From assembly GCA_020059465.1 (NCBI GenBank), contig JAGVBZ010000007.1:24021-88020 (forward strand): a stretch of 64,000 nt of DNA, written 5' to 3'. Below the pieces are notes generated by a model. The model ran no database searches. It was not told the origin of the DNA and saw nothing but the letters and a program-made list of their open reading frames with translations. The translations under genes were made by a program, and so were the position numbers. Each line of letters begins with the position of its first letter. The first letter of the stretch is position 1. This document shows, piece by piece, positions 15,397-23,855 of this stretch. The DNA is from Brevinematales bacterium. Lineage in GTDB: Bacteria > Spirochaetota > Brevinematia > Brevinematales > GWF1-51-8.

Positions 15397-18300
15397 ATAC
15401 CCTTCAGCAGGTTGGCTTTAAATTCGTCGATAATATCCTGAAGAGTCGTGCGCATCGGTATCTCGTCGTCAAACGCGGGCTGCTGGTTCTTCATTGCGGG
15501 GTTCAGGATATACTTAATGTTGGCTTCCGATTGGGCGTAGATAGTTTTTATCTTGTTTGCGGAGTTTTTCGCCTGATAAAAGTCGAGGAGCGCGTCCTGT
15601 TCGTACTTATCCTTATAAGCTGCGTACTGATAAGCGTAAATCAGGTTCACCACCCCCTTATTGTTATAGCTTCGCGAGAGTTGGGAGAATATCTCGATAT
15701 GCCTCTGCAATTCCGGATTGATGTATCCCATCTTCTGGGCGATACTGTCATAGTATTCGATCGCTTTCTCGTACTGGGTTTTTGCCAGACTGTATTTTCC
15801 GGTATGGAAATATGTATTTCCCAAGGCATATGAAAGAATGGGGTTATAAGGTTCGTCGATATACAGGTCCTGCCATTCTCCGGAGGCCTTTTCATAACTC
15901 TTCTCCCGGTAATATAACCATGCGAGATTATACTGAAGGAGAAAATCCTTATGATCCTTCGGCATATAGAAACGCGCGGTCTTGTAAACCATCAGGGCTT
16001 TATTCAACGATTTCTCGGGATCGGGCATCTGCAGTTTGTTATAAAAATAGATATGCCCGAGATTCGCATAGGGTTTGTAGTAGTAGGGCGCGTAATTGGT
16101 TGCGTTTTCAAACTCGTACTTCGCTAATTCAATATTTCTGGGCAGCCCTTCGCTGATATAATAGATCTCACCTCGGAGATTGTACGCCTTTCCGTTTTTA
16201 GCATTCAGGATAATGGAATTGGAAGCGGCAATAAGCGCGTCGATAAAATTCATATTCAGCGTCAGATAACGCGCATATTCGTAATACGCCTCGCTGTACA
16301 GCATTTTTTTCGGTATCTCGTTGCTCTTAAAGCTTTTTTTATTCTTTTCTTCGGTCTCCACTACTTTTCCCTTTTTTGGAAGGTTCTGATCAATGTAATC
16401 GATCAGTCCAAGGAGTATCGCTTTAGCTTCTTTGATCTTACGGTTGTCGTTATAATAACGGGCGAGCCGGGTCATAACCTCGACATTGATCGCCTTCGGG
16501 TCTGCGGTTGTGATTCTCTGCATCAGGTACTCGATCAGTTCATCGTCTTTTTCACGGATAGCGATTTCGACCTGCCGGAACATTGTCCCGATATGCTTCG
16601 CGTTTTTCTCAAGGAATTCCTGATAAGTTTTCTTTGCCTCGGTATAATACTTCTTCTGTTCATCAGGATTTGAAATACTGTCGCCCCATTCGATATATGT
16701 CTGACCGAGACGGTCGACAACATCGAATTCGTCGGGTATCTTCTTCTTAAGACTGTTTAGAATGGCTGCGGCTTTATCATATTTCTTCGGATAAACTGTT
16801 TTATAATATTCCGCGAAATTGAAAACCGTGAGTTTATCGAGAGGTTTTTCCTGCAGCGCCTGGAGGAATTTTTTCTCTGCGAGCTGAAATTCGTTCTTTT
16901 CAAGATAGGCGATCGCATAGCGGTTATACCAATCCATATCCGGGCCGCCCTTATTCACGCCCTCGGTAAATTTCGCTTCGGCGACAATATAATTACCTTT
17001 CTTCAGCTCTGCGATACCGTCTTCATAAGAACGGCCGGCGTTTCCGGGAACCCATACCAGGCGCCAGATTAAAATGGCGGCGATTAAAAGCGCGCCGAAA
17101 AACATAGCGGCGTATTTTGTAATGTTCTGGAGTTCCTTCTGGAACTCCTCCGCTTTTCGCGCCTCTTCCGTGAATATCACACGGCGGGTCTTCGGTTTCG
17201 GTACCTCAGGTCGTTCTTCGATTTCCTCTTCTATTTGAATCTGGTCTTCGGGTACGTTCTGTTTGATAAAGAGATTGACCGTTTCTTCGGGCTGTTCCAG
17301 AATAAGCATCGCGACAAGTTGTTCCAATATTCCCTTGGGGAGCAGCCGGTCTATAAATATTTTTCTGAGTTTCTTTCTAAGGTCGGGATCGCTGAACTGG
17401 TTGATCCGGTTCCTTAACCGGAGAGTTTTCGATTCATCGAGGTCGATTTCGGGTTCGCCGGCATAAGGAGACCTTGCCGGGGTAGAAACCGAAGGCTCTC
17501 TCAGCGGCGGCTGGGAGATCGACGGTTCCTCTTCATCATGGATTTCCTCGACTTCATCTGCGCCCCCCGCATCGAACGAAGGTTCCGGGAATTCCATATC
17601 ACCGGGTTCTCCGAAGGATGATAAGTCGGGAGTATCGCCGCCGATTTCCGGCTCCTCAAACACCGGGAATTCCGGCATTTCCGTGCCGGCTTCCGGCTCC
17701 ATCAGCGCCGAGAGATCGTCCTGCTGAGGAGTCTCCGTCTCTGTTTCCATAAACGCCGTAAGGTCTTCCTGCGGGGCGGTATCCGTTTCCATAAACGCAC
17801 TGAGATCGGGCTCGGAGGTTTTTAACTCGGATGGGTCTTCCGTACCGAAGTCGGGCATCTCGAAGGATTCTTCAGGGAATACTGCGCCCCCGTCTTCTCC
17901 CATTTCGGGGAATCCGGCCAGCATGGAATCATCGGATGCTGCGGGCAGTTCCGGGCTATCGCCGGGAAATGAGGGGTGTGAATCGTCGAAAAGGGCTTCA
18001 AGTTCGCCGAGACCCGCTTCCTCGGTTGAAAGGTCTTTCCCGGGTTCCTGCGGTTTTGCAGGGGCTTCCGGCTCGAGCGGGGGTTCGCCTATATCGACGA
18101 TAGGTTTGCCGGGTTCTTTTTCCTCGTCTCCCATCTTAGCCTGGGAAAGCAGATCGGAGAATTCGCTTTCTATCTCGCTGGGAGCGCCGCCCGGTTCTAA
18201 TCCGCCGATGTCGCCGAAATCGTATCCGCCCGATGCTTCTTCGCCTTCCGTTTCGGTCTGATCGAAATCGAAGGACGATTCCCCGCCATGTTCGGCGGCC

Positions 18301-19016
18301 GTTTCGTCCATAATATCCTGTATCAGATCCTGCGGCCCTCCGCCGGATTGAAAACGCTTATGCAGGTCTTCGAGGGACGGAGGAATCATATCAAGATTTT
18401 CTATTTCATCCAATACTTCTTTATCGATTTCAGGCACCGGGGTATCCGGGATGACAGTCTGCGGCGGTGCGGCAGGGGCCGGCGACGGTGCGGAGGCTGC
18501 AGCCGGGGGCGGAGGGGGGGATTTTTCTTCCGGGGCGCCCCACGCCTCGTCGGAGAATACATCGCCGGTGTCCTTTTTTTCCGGCGGGGGGGCTGGGAAC
18601 GGATCTTCGCCGAATGCGGCGAAATCCTCATCAATAGTCTGCCCGGAATCTTCCATTGTAAGCGCGCTGTATTCGGACAGGTCGTCCATCTGGGAAGGAG
18701 GTTCGGATTCTCCGCCGAATTCTGAAATTTCATCCATTATTGAGGCGGGTGCGGATTCTCTCCCGATAGGCATATCCGAAAGCTCGTCAAGTGACGCTGC
18801 AGGGGAAGGCGCGGGAGCTTTTTTCTCTTCCTTGCCGGATGTGGCGGCATTGATCAGGCTGTCGAGATTATCCCAGCTTTCGGGATTGATTTCCTCTTCG
18901 GAAACAGGCATTCCTGATTCTGCATTCTCTATCCCGTCGAGTTCCATATTTAGATTATTGGGATCGAATTTATTCTCATGACCTAAGAATTTTAAAAGAA
19001 AATCGTATTTACCCAT
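15393..19016 (-). CDS. Large single-pass membrane TPR protein, FlcA-like architecture
   Basis: 1207 residues. The first ~500 are acidic, Pro/Ser-rich and probably disordered, with repeats of the type SAFMETDTA/TAFMETETE. A charged helical region follows (LRLRNRINQFSDPDLRKKL, about 535-600), then one membrane helix near 635-657. About 500 residues of TPR repeats complete it (NRYAIAYLEKNEFQLAEKKF, ALGNTYFHTGKYSLAKTQYE and others). This layout, with periplasmic TPRs and a cytoplasmic disordered arm, resembles the spirochaetal periplasmic flagellar collar protein FlcA. No flagellar gene adjoins it, so that name is a hypothesis. The low-complexity region creates long open frames on the other strand, which are not genes. 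Confidence 0.75.
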   Translation of the reverse strand: MGKYDFLLKFLGHENKFDPNNLNMELDGIENAESGMPVSEEEINPESWDNLDSLINAATSGKEEKKAPAPSPAASLDELSDMPIGRESAPASIMDEISEFGGESEPPSQMDDLSEYSALTMEDSGQTIDEDFAAFGEDPFPAPPPEKKDTGDVFSDEAWGAPEEKSPPPPPAAASAPSPAPAAPPQTVIPDTPVPEIDKEVLDEIENLDMIPPSLEDLHKRFQSGGGPQDLIQDIMDETAAEHGGESSFDFDQTETEGEEASGGYDFGDIGGLEPGGAPSEIESEFSDLLSQAKMGDEEKEPGKPIVDIGEPPLEPEAPAKPQEPGKDLSTEEAGLGELEALFDDSHPSFPGDSPELPAASDDSMLAGFPEMGEDGGAVFPEESFEMPDFGTEDPSELKTSEPDLSAFMETDTAPQEDLTAFMETETETPQQDDLSALMEPEAGTEMPEFPVFEEPEIGGDTPDLSSFGEPGDMEFPEPSFDAGGADEVEEIHDEEEPSISQPPLREPSVSTPARSPYAGEPEIDLDESKTLRLRNRINQFSDPDLRKKLRKIFIDRLLPKGILEQLVAMLILEQPEETVNLFIKQNVPEDQIQIEEEIEERPEVPKPKTRRVIFTEEARKAEEFQKELQNITKYAAMFFGALLIAAILIWRLVWVPGNAGRSYEDGIAELKKGNYIVAEAKFTEGVNKGGPDMDWYNRYAIAYLEKNEFQLAEKKFLQALQEKPLDKLTVFNFAEYYKTVYPKKYDKAAAILNSLKKKIPDEFDVVDRLGQTYIEWGDSISNPDEQKKYYTEAKKTYQEFLEKNAKHIGTMFRQVEIAIREKDDELIEYLMQRITTADPKAINVEVMTRLARYYNDNRKIKEAKAILLGLIDYIDQNLPKKGKVVETEEKNKKSFKSNEIPKKMLYSEAYYEYARYLTLNMNFIDALIAASNSIILNAKNGKAYNLRGEIYYISEGLPRNIELAKYEFENATNYAPYYYKPYANLGHIYFYNKLQMPDPEKSLNKALMVYKTARFYMPKDHKDFLLQYNLAWLYYREKSYEKASGEWQDLYIDEPYNPILSYALGNTYFHTGKYSLAKTQYEKAIEYYDSIAQKMGYINPELQRHIEIFSQLSRSYNNKGVVNLIYAYQYAAYKDKYEQDALLDFYQAKNSANKIKTIYAQSEANIKYILNPAMKNQQPAFDDEIPMRTTLQDIIDEFKANLLKGI

Positions 19017-19086
19017 GCGTTTTCCCTATCCCGCCTCGTAGAGAAGAATCGTTATCCTATTGAGTATCGGTAAAAAGTCTTTATTA

Positions 19087-19115
19087 TTTATCAGTTTAAC
19101 TTAAAACCTGATAAA
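19087..19115. repeat. Inverted repeat between comF-like and TPR genes
   Basis: TTTATCAG (19087-19094) and CTGATAAA (19108-19115) form a perfect 8-bp inverted repeat with a 13-base loop. It could be an operator of the TPR gene or a weak terminator; there is no clear T-run. Confidence 0.4.
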
Positions 19116-19134
19116 TGTCCATCACGAATGGTAT

Positions 19135-19851
19135 TTAAGCCCTGAAAAACGTAAGAATCTCCGTTTCGCGCGCCCCGCCCGCTAATAGCGTAGTTGTGCA
19201 TTCCTCTGCCGTACTCCCGGTAGTAAAAATATCGTCTATCAGAAGAATCTTTTTATTTTCAATTAATCCGCGCGCGTCCGGCATGAGCGTAAACTGTCCT
19301 TTTACCGTCTCGCGTCGTTCCTTCTGGCTCAAGCGGCTCTGATGGGTAGGGTGGTCTTTCCGTTCCAGCAAACCTGTATGCGGAATTTCCAGCTGTCGAA
19401 GGATATAGTCGACCTGATTATATCCCCGCTCTTTTAGGCTTCGCCGAGATAACGGTACGGATGAAATAATATCGAATTGCCGGGTATTCAGAAACTCCCG
19501 TACAGACGGCTCAAGAAGACGCGCAAGATCGCCGCCGGTCAGATAATCCGATTCGAATTTAAAAGAAAGCACCATATCCCGGATAACCGGATTTTGGTAC
19601 GATAGGAGCGAAGTGTTTTTAAGAAAACTATATTCCTTAAGGGAACAATCGTAGCATAACCCGGCGGAATTATGATAGGTTTCTGCGGAGCACCTGACGC
19701 AGGGAGATTGGATAGCCGCGCCGGAGGACGCCAGATATGCGGCGCAGTCCCGGCAGAGATGGTAAAAGAATGATTCATCGACAGGCATCCCGCATGAAAG
19801 ACAGGGATGCGGAAAAAAGAACGACAGTATTCGATGGAGGAGTCTTTTCAT
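19135..19851 (-). CDS. ComF family phosphoribosyltransferase-like protein
   Basis: A 238-residue ComF-family protein. The N-terminus has paired Cys motifs for zinc (LSCGMP, LCRDC, CVRCSAE, LCYDC). The C-terminus has the phosphoribosyltransferase signature ILLIDDIFTTGSTAEE and the preceding RGYNQVDYI. In Bacillus and Haemophilus the family is needed for DNA uptake; its chemistry is not established, and competence cannot be concluded from one gene. The start follows the upstream gene's stop by a single base, so the two form a coupled pair. Confidence 0.87.
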   Translation of the reverse strand: MKRLLHRILSFFFPHPCLSCGMPVDESFFYHLCRDCAAYLASSGAAIQSPCVRCSAETYHNSAGLCYDCSLKEYSFLKNTSLLSYQNPVIRDMVLSFKFESDYLTGGDLARLLEPSVREFLNTRQFDIISSVPLSRRSLKERGYNQVDYILRQLEIPHTGLLERKDHPTHQSRLSQKERRETVKGQFTLMPDARGLIENKKILLIDDIFTTGSTAEECTTTLLAGGARETEILTFFRA

Positions 19852-19852
19852 G

Positions 19853-20590
19853 TCAGGCTGTTTTCCGGACTATCGGCCATAGCTCGGAAAGATTTCCGAG
19901 CATATAGTCCCATACCGCGCGGGCCTTGGACGGAATTGTCCCGGAGGCGGATTCGGTTCTGATGCCAATTCGGCCTACGGCCGGACGGATGAAAAGCCAG
20001 TGCGCGAACATTTCGGGAGTATAAAGCTCCCGCATCTTATTTTCATCGGGAGTCTGTCCTGTGGCCCAGTAAACCTCCCGCAGGAAATTCAGAGCGATGA
20101 CTTTATAAAACAGATGAGGCTTCTCTATTAAAAATCCCGGCAGATTGCTTTCCGCGAGCGCGCGGAGTTTCCCAAGAAATCCGTCCCTGTCCCTGACCGC
20201 TATCCATATCAGGCCGGATGCCGCAAGCAGGTAATCGGGATTCTGGAAAAGGATGCCCGGTTCCTCGTAGAGGTAAAGGTACGCGGCGATCCCGACGTTA
20301 TCGGTCGCCGCGTTTATCATTCCATGAAACAGGGTTTCGTCGCCGGGAATGACGGGCGTGAATAGACTGAGATAGTTCCGCAGACGCTCGGGCTCGAACG
20401 TACCGGACGCCACGAGATTGTTATCCGCGAACAGCGAGGGTACGGATAATACCCCATGCCGGAATGTATCGAACGGCGTGTTGCCCGCATCGACGACAAC
20501 CGTACTTTCCCGCAGGCCTGTCTGGTCGAGCAGCGCGAGCAGTTCCCGGCTATGCGGGCAGGTGAGGTGAATATATGCCGTGAGTACCAT
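19853..20590 (-). CDS. Thioredoxin/glutaredoxin-fold protein of unknown function
   Basis: A 245-residue protein. Residues 1-85 look like a glutaredoxin-type fold: VLTAYIHLTCPHSRELLALL, a cis-Pro loop GVLSVPSLF and DNNLVASGTF. The motif is CPHS, so only one active-site Cys, as in monothiol glutaredoxins or glutathione transferases. The C-terminal ~150 residues are helical and resemble the all-alpha half of GST-like proteins, but no family is recognised. It is co-transcribed with the comF-like gene. Confidence 0.6.
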   Translation of the reverse strand: MVLTAYIHLTCPHSRELLALLDQTGLRESTVVVDAGNTPFDTFRHGVLSVPSLFADNNLVASGTFEPERLRNYLSLFTPVIPGDETLFHGMINAATDNVGIAAYLYLYEEPGILFQNPDYLLAASGLIWIAVRDRDGFLGKLRALAESNLPGFLIEKPHLFYKVIALNFLREVYWATGQTPDENKMRELYTPEMFAHWLFIRPAVGRIGIRTESASGTIPSKARAVWDYMLGNLSELWPIVRKTA

Positions 20591-20616
20591 TTTTCCGCTC
20601 CGGTGTTTTATTGTAT

Positions 20617-20645
20617 ATTATAGCAGGATTATGGGGTTTTGCCAA
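20617..20645 (-). promoter_or_regulatory. Promoter for thioredoxin-fold/comF pair
   Basis: On the minus strand TTGGCA (20645-20640), 17 bp and TATAAT (20622-20617), 27 bp before the ATG at 20590. Confidence 0.7.
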
Positions 20646-20647
20646 TA

Positions 20648-20664
20648 AAGAAACCGGGTTTTCA
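20648..20664 (+). repeat. 17-bp direct repeat, left copy
   Basis: AAGAAACCGGGTTTTCA here recurs exactly at 20842-20858. The two copies bracket the 127-bp interspersed repeat, leaving 177 bp between them. Confidence 0.75.
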
Positions 20665-20698
20665 TTTGTAAGGACTGGGGATATACCAGCAACAAACT

Positions 20699-20825
20699 TT
20701 GTCACTGCCTGCCTTCTACGAAGGTAGACAGGCGAGACACAAAGTGACGAAGCAGTCCGGTTAATTCATATTTTGGTATTAGCATAGATTGCTTCGCGAA
20801 TCCTTCCGGATTCGTTCGCAATGAC
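20699..20825 (+). repeat. 127-bp interspersed palindromic repeat, copy 2
   Basis: Same length and same block order as 13569-13695. It begins GTCAC and ends ATGAC, giving short inverted termini (GTCA/TGAC). The core motif CATTGCGA...GAAGCAATC, read on the minus strand, resembles a palindromic repeat type recalled from many environmental bacterial genomes. The 435-bp gap 20591-21025 holds this repeat, the flanking 17-bp direct repeats and two promoters. Confidence 0.8.
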
Positions 20826-20841
20826 AAAACATTCGCCGATG

Positions 20842-20867
20842 AAGAAACCGGGTTTTCACCCGGTTTC
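20842..20867. repeat. 17-bp direct repeat, right copy, within a perfect hairpin
   Basis: The direct repeat (20842-20858) forms part of a perfect 10-bp hairpin: GAAACCGGGT (20844-20853), TTTC loop, ACCCGGTTTC (20858-20867). No T-run follows on either strand, so terminator function is doubtful. Confidence 0.65.
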
Positions 20868-20976
20868 AATGTATGAAAAATGGTTCTGGGGGCATCCGAA
20901 TTCCATATAATATTAGCCCTGTTTTGTTAAGTATTGATTAGGATTGAATAAAAATACGGGAAATTCAGTTTTTCGC

Positions 20977-21005
20977 TTGCGTAAAAACCGTGTACGATTT
21001 AAAAT
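20977..21005 (+). promoter_or_regulatory. Promoter for WbuC-like cupin operon
   Basis: TTGCGT (20977-20982), 17 bp and TAAAAT (21000-21005), 20 bp before the GTG start at 21026. Confidence 0.55.
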
Positions 21006-21025
21006 AAGAAACTGAGGAGGAAGAG

Positions 21026-21499
21026 GTGGGAGATTATCAGCTCATCAGTTTCAGCATGATGAACGATCTACTCGTTTCGGCAAGGCGTTCGACGCGGCTG
21101 AGACGGAACTACAATTTTCACGAACATAAGGATGCCGTACAAAGGTTTTTAAATGCATTGATACCAAAGACTTATATCCGTCCGCACCGGCACAACAACC
21201 CGCCCCGTTTCGAGACATTCCTTGTAATGCGGGGACGGATTGCAGTGGTCTTTTTTGATAATGAAGGAAAGATCACTGAATACACCTATATGGGCGAAAA
21301 GTGCGAGGTGAAGGGAATCGATATCAGTCCGGGAGTATGGCATACCCTGATCAGTCTCGAGGATACGGTCCTTTTTGAGGTGAAGGAAGGGCCGTATAAG
21401 GAGGACACAGATAAGGAATTCGCGATATGGGCGCCCGACGAGGGTTCGCCGGAATCGGAGAAATACCTTATCCATCTGATCGCAAATATAGGGGGCTAA
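21026..21499 (+). CDS. WbuC-family cupin metalloprotein
   Basis: A 157-residue cupin. Metal-binding residues are in IRPHRHNNPPRFETFLVMRG (two His and a Glu, motif 1) and GVWHTLISLED (motif 2 His). The sequence matches the WbuC family, whose members lie in O-antigen clusters in enterobacteria but whose reaction is unknown. GTG start with GAGGAGG 6 bp upstream. The next gene follows after 2 bp. Confidence 0.75.
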   Translation: MGDYQLISFSMMNDLLVSARRSTRLRRNYNFHEHKDAVQRFLNALIPKTYIRPHRHNNPPRFETFLVMRGRIAVVFFDNEGKITEYTYMGEKCEVKGIDISPGVWHTLISLEDTVLFEVKEGPYKEDTDKEFAIWAPDEGSPESEKYLIHLIANIGG

Positions 21500-21501
21500 T
21501 C

Positions 21502-22506
21502 ATGCCGAAAGAGGCCGCTCATTGGATATTTGCCAAGAAAGCGCTCGACCGGTTAAAAAACGAATCTCCGTTACGCCGCCTCATCGAGAAATACGAGCAT
21601 CTCTATTTCAGCGCGGCAGTGGCGCCGGATTCCCCATACTATTATACCTCCGGCCGGAATTGGAAAGATTTCCGGCGAGCGGGTTCATTAATTCATAATA
21701 ATAAGGATTCATTCGAAGTATTCAGAAAACTGTGCGCTATCTTCCGGACTAAAACTTATCCCCCTGTTTGGGTGTTTATCGCGGGAGTATTATGTCATTT
21801 TATCGGGGACGCCGTTTTTCATCCGTTTGTCATCCATTTCAGCGGGGACAGCGCCGGAAAGAAAGGACGCGCGTTTATCGACACGGTTTACCGTCATTCC
21901 ATGATCGAGACGATGATGGATATATATTTCTGGGATGATGTAAAACTTCCCGAGGGAATGATTGCACGGGATTACTTTTCCCGCGTGGAGATACCGTTCG
22001 GGGAATTTGCGGAATTATTAAAAATTCTTTATTCCGGCGAAATTTCTATCGATAATAGAATCATTAATAACTATCTGACCAAGCATTCACGGACACAGGC
22101 GATGTTCCATAAACGCGGCCCTCATGTGCTGTTCCGTTCGCTCGATTTGGCGACAGGCCGTTCCCTGCGTCATTTCATGGCGCTGTTCTATCCGCTGAAA
22201 CGGCCGAAGGCGTCCGAAATTTTCCGTTATCCCATAGCGTTCAGGCATCCCCTGAACGGTGAACGGCAGGTAGCGTCGTTACGCGAACTGGAAATCAAGG
22301 CGCTTGACAAGACCGGCGAATGGTTCAGGAAAATTGAAGCGTTCTGGGATACGCCCGATCTCTGGACAATATTCGAGCATGAGATAGGCCCGAATCTGAA
22401 GACAGGCGAACCCGATACCTTGGGGGAGGATATGCGCTTTTTCAACACAGGTGTTTCCATATGGAATATTATTAAACAGCCCGCCGGGCCGTATAATTAT
22501 ATCTAG
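21502..22506 (+). CDS. Zinc-dependent phospholipase C-like protein
   Basis: A 334-residue protein similar to the zinc-dependent phospholipase C/DUF6 helical fold. MPKEAAHWIFAKKAL gives the N-terminal His region; SAAVAPDSPYY has the conserved Asp; FIAGVLCHFIGDAVFHPFV and YRHSMIETMMD supply further His/Asp/Glu ligands. There is no signal peptide, unlike secreted toxins of this fold, so a cytoplasmic hydrolase of unknown substrate is likely. The ATG at 21502 follows AGGGGG; an open frame upstream overlaps the cupin gene and is not used. Confidence 0.72.
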   Translation: MPKEAAHWIFAKKALDRLKNESPLRRLIEKYEHLYFSAAVAPDSPYYYTSGRNWKDFRRAGSLIHNNKDSFEVFRKLCAIFRTKTYPPVWVFIAGVLCHFIGDAVFHPFVIHFSGDSAGKKGRAFIDTVYRHSMIETMMDIYFWDDVKLPEGMIARDYFSRVEIPFGEFAELLKILYSGEISIDNRIINNYLTKHSRTQAMFHKRGPHVLFRSLDLATGRSLRHFMALFYPLKRPKASEIFRYPIAFRHPLNGERQVASLRELEIKALDKTGEWFRKIEAFWDTPDLWTIFEHEIGPNLKTGEPDTLGEDMRFFNTGVSIWNIIKQPAGPYNYI

Positions 22507-22535
22507 TTGCTTTTTTATTAAAATATTATTATATT
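22507..22535 (+). promoter_or_regulatory. Promoter for tandem small-protein genes
   Basis: TTGCTT (22507-22512) begins right after the upstream stop codon; 17 bp later comes TATATT (22530-22535). The ATG at 22552 is 17 bp on. Confidence 0.55.
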
Positions 22536-22551
22536 ATGTAAGGAATATGAT

Positions 22552-22866
22552 ATGGCGATGATGCTGGAATTCTGGAAAAACGGCGCGATGAAAAGGATTT
22601 ACGTCAATTTCGACAGACAAGTGATGAGCCTGAGCGCATTTCTGCGGCATCCGGAGGCGAAAGTGATCGTCGATATGATGTACAAAAAAATCTCGTCGGA
22701 TTTCACGCTGGAACTGAGGGATACCCCGCTCAGGACGGTGGGGGAGTTTATCAAGAACCACTTCTTAAGCCTGGATAAAACGTTCGATGTAGTGGTGCTG
22801 GGCAGCAAAGAAAAGAATACGGTGTTGTTTAATCTGGAAGATAAGCCGTATGGCGAAAGATACTGA
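22552..22866 (+). CDS. Small protein of unknown family, tandem paralogue 1
   Basis: A 104-residue soluble protein, not recognised. It aligns along its whole length with the next gene: LEFWK, VNF(D/N)R, a central MYKKI with acidic residues, TVGEFIK.HFL and VV(V/I)LG, ending V.FN.EDK. No membrane segment, signal peptide or Cys. AAGGA lies upstream of the ATG. The pattern of alternating strands and two amphipathic helices suggests a compact alpha/beta domain. Duplicate spacing is only 11 bp. Confidence 0.7.
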   Translation: MAMMLEFWKNGAMKRIYVNFDRQVMSLSAFLRHPEAKVIVDMMYKKISSDFTLELRDTPLRTVGEFIKNHFLSLDKTFDVVVLGSKEKNTVLFNLEDKPYGERY

Positions 22867-22877
22867 ATGGGGGAATT

Positions 22878-23177
22878 ATGGCGGTAACTCTGGAATTCTG
22901 GAAAAGCAAGTCTTTGAACTCGATTTGCGTCAATTTTAACAGGGAAACATATTCTCTCAGGGACTTTCTCCTGTTGGACGACGCGAAACAGGTTGTCAAG
23001 GCGATGTATAAAAAGATCGAGCAGGATTACACCAACGAGCTGAAGGATACGATTCCCGCTACGGTGGGAGAATTTATTAAGAAACATTTCCTAGACTACG
23101 ATAAAAACTACGATGTGGTTATCCTCGGGGAAGAACCGAAATTATCGGTCATATTCAATATCGAGGACAAAAAATAG
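22878..23177 (+). CDS. Small protein of unknown family, tandem paralogue 2
   Basis: A 99-residue paralogue of the preceding gene, sharing the same start (MAVTLEFWK), the ELKDT...TVGEFIKKHFLDYDK block and the VVILGEE...FNIEDKK end. GGGGGA precedes the ATG. Retention of both copies side by side suggests they form a heteromer or have split roles; this is inference. A CopZ-like gene follows after 18 bp. Confidence 0.7.
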   Translation: MAVTLEFWKSKSLNSICVNFNRETYSLRDFLLLDDAKQVVKAMYKKIEQDYTNELKDTIPATVGEFIKKHFLDYDKNYDVVILGEEPKLSVIFNIEDKK

Positions 23178-23195
23178 GGTTTCAGGAGGCCATTC

Positions 23196-23393
23196 ATGAA
23201 ACAATCGGTAAAAATAAACGGGATGAGCTGTATGCATTGCGTAAAAGCGGTGGAACAGGCGTTGTCCAGAGTGAAGGGTATTTCAGATATCTCGGTAAAG
23301 ATCGGCGAGGCGGAATTTGTTGCCGGTGACGGTTTCGATATGACGAAAGTGCGAGCCGTTATCGAGGACGCAGGGTACGAGGTCGCGTCCTAA
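23196..23393 (+). CDS. copZ: CopZ-like heavy-metal-associated domain protein
   Basis: A 65-residue single HMA domain with the ferredoxin-like pattern and GMSCMHCVKAVE metal loop (CxxC). It ends DAGYEVAS, as copper chaperones do. Such proteins carry Cu(I) to a P-type ATPase; copA lies 463 bp downstream on the same strand with its own promoter. CAGGAGG precedes the ATG. Mercury or other thiophilic metals cannot be excluded. Confidence 0.85.
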   Translation: MKQSVKINGMSCMHCVKAVEQALSRVKGISDISVKIGEAEFVAGDGFDMTKVRAVIEDAGYEVAS

Positions 23394-23396
23394 CTG

Positions 23397-23726
23397 TTAC
23401 AGCGAAGGCCCTGTGACGATCATGGAGAACATCACGATCATCAGCACAATCATAAAGAGCGACATGAGAATGCCGGCAATAGCCATTATTTTCCCCCGCT
23501 CATTTTCATGATCGAGCTTCAGCCTGCCAGTTACGCAGAGTATCAGCGCGATCGATTGAGAGATAAGCACCATCAGATTGACCGACCAGAACGTATACAG
23601 CACGATCGGAAGCCCCATCAGTATAAACGTACCCCCGACGGTGAACGAAAACGCGGATACGGAAAGGATAAATCCCGTCAGTATCTGAGATTGAAACTTT
23701 TTACGCGGTAAAAAACGATCCGGCAT
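23397..23726 (-). CDS. Small membrane protein, four predicted helices
   Basis: A 109-residue hydrophobic protein with four likely membrane spans (about 16-35, 36-50, 51-66 and 83-106) and a charged KLDHENERGKIM loop reminiscent of DUF4190-type proteins. Function unknown. It lies between copZ and copA on the opposite strand; a clear promoter faces away from that of copA. GGGAGGGG precedes the ATG. Confidence 0.65.
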   Translation of the reverse strand: MPDRFLPRKKFQSQILTGFILSVSAFSFTVGGTFILMGLPIVLYTFWSVNLMVLISQSIALILCVTGRLKLDHENERGKIMAIAGILMSLFMIVLMIVMFSMIVTGPSL

Positions 23727-23749
23727 TGCCCCTCCCGGAAAGACTATAG

Positions 23750-23778
23750 ATTCTAAAACGTAATTCGTTTCATGTCAA
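23750..23778 (-). promoter_or_regulatory. Promoter for small membrane protein
   Basis: On the minus strand TTGACA (23778-23773), 17 bp and TAGAAT (23755-23750), 24 bp before the ATG. Confidence 0.7.
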
Positions 23779-23799
23779 TAATCCCGGCGTGAAATTTAT

Positions 23800-23828
23800 T
23801 TGCCTTAGCTGAAACATATTAGTATACT
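23800..23828 (+). promoter_or_regulatory. Promoter for copA
   Basis: TTGCCT (23800-23805), 17 bp and TATACT (23823-23828). A start near 23835 leaves about 20 bases before ATG 23856, supporting that codon over the ATG at 23841. No metal-regulator palindrome was recognised. Confidence 0.6.
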
Positions 23829-23855
23829 ATAATTATATGAATGCGGGAGGACGTT

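Noticed and set aside
18451..18981. Open frame of 176 codons on the plus strand opposite the N-terminal region of the large TPR gene, with other long frames nearby
   Set aside because: It arises from the Pro/Ser/Glu-rich low-complexity coding of the minus-strand gene; no ribosome site, promoter or recognisable domain.
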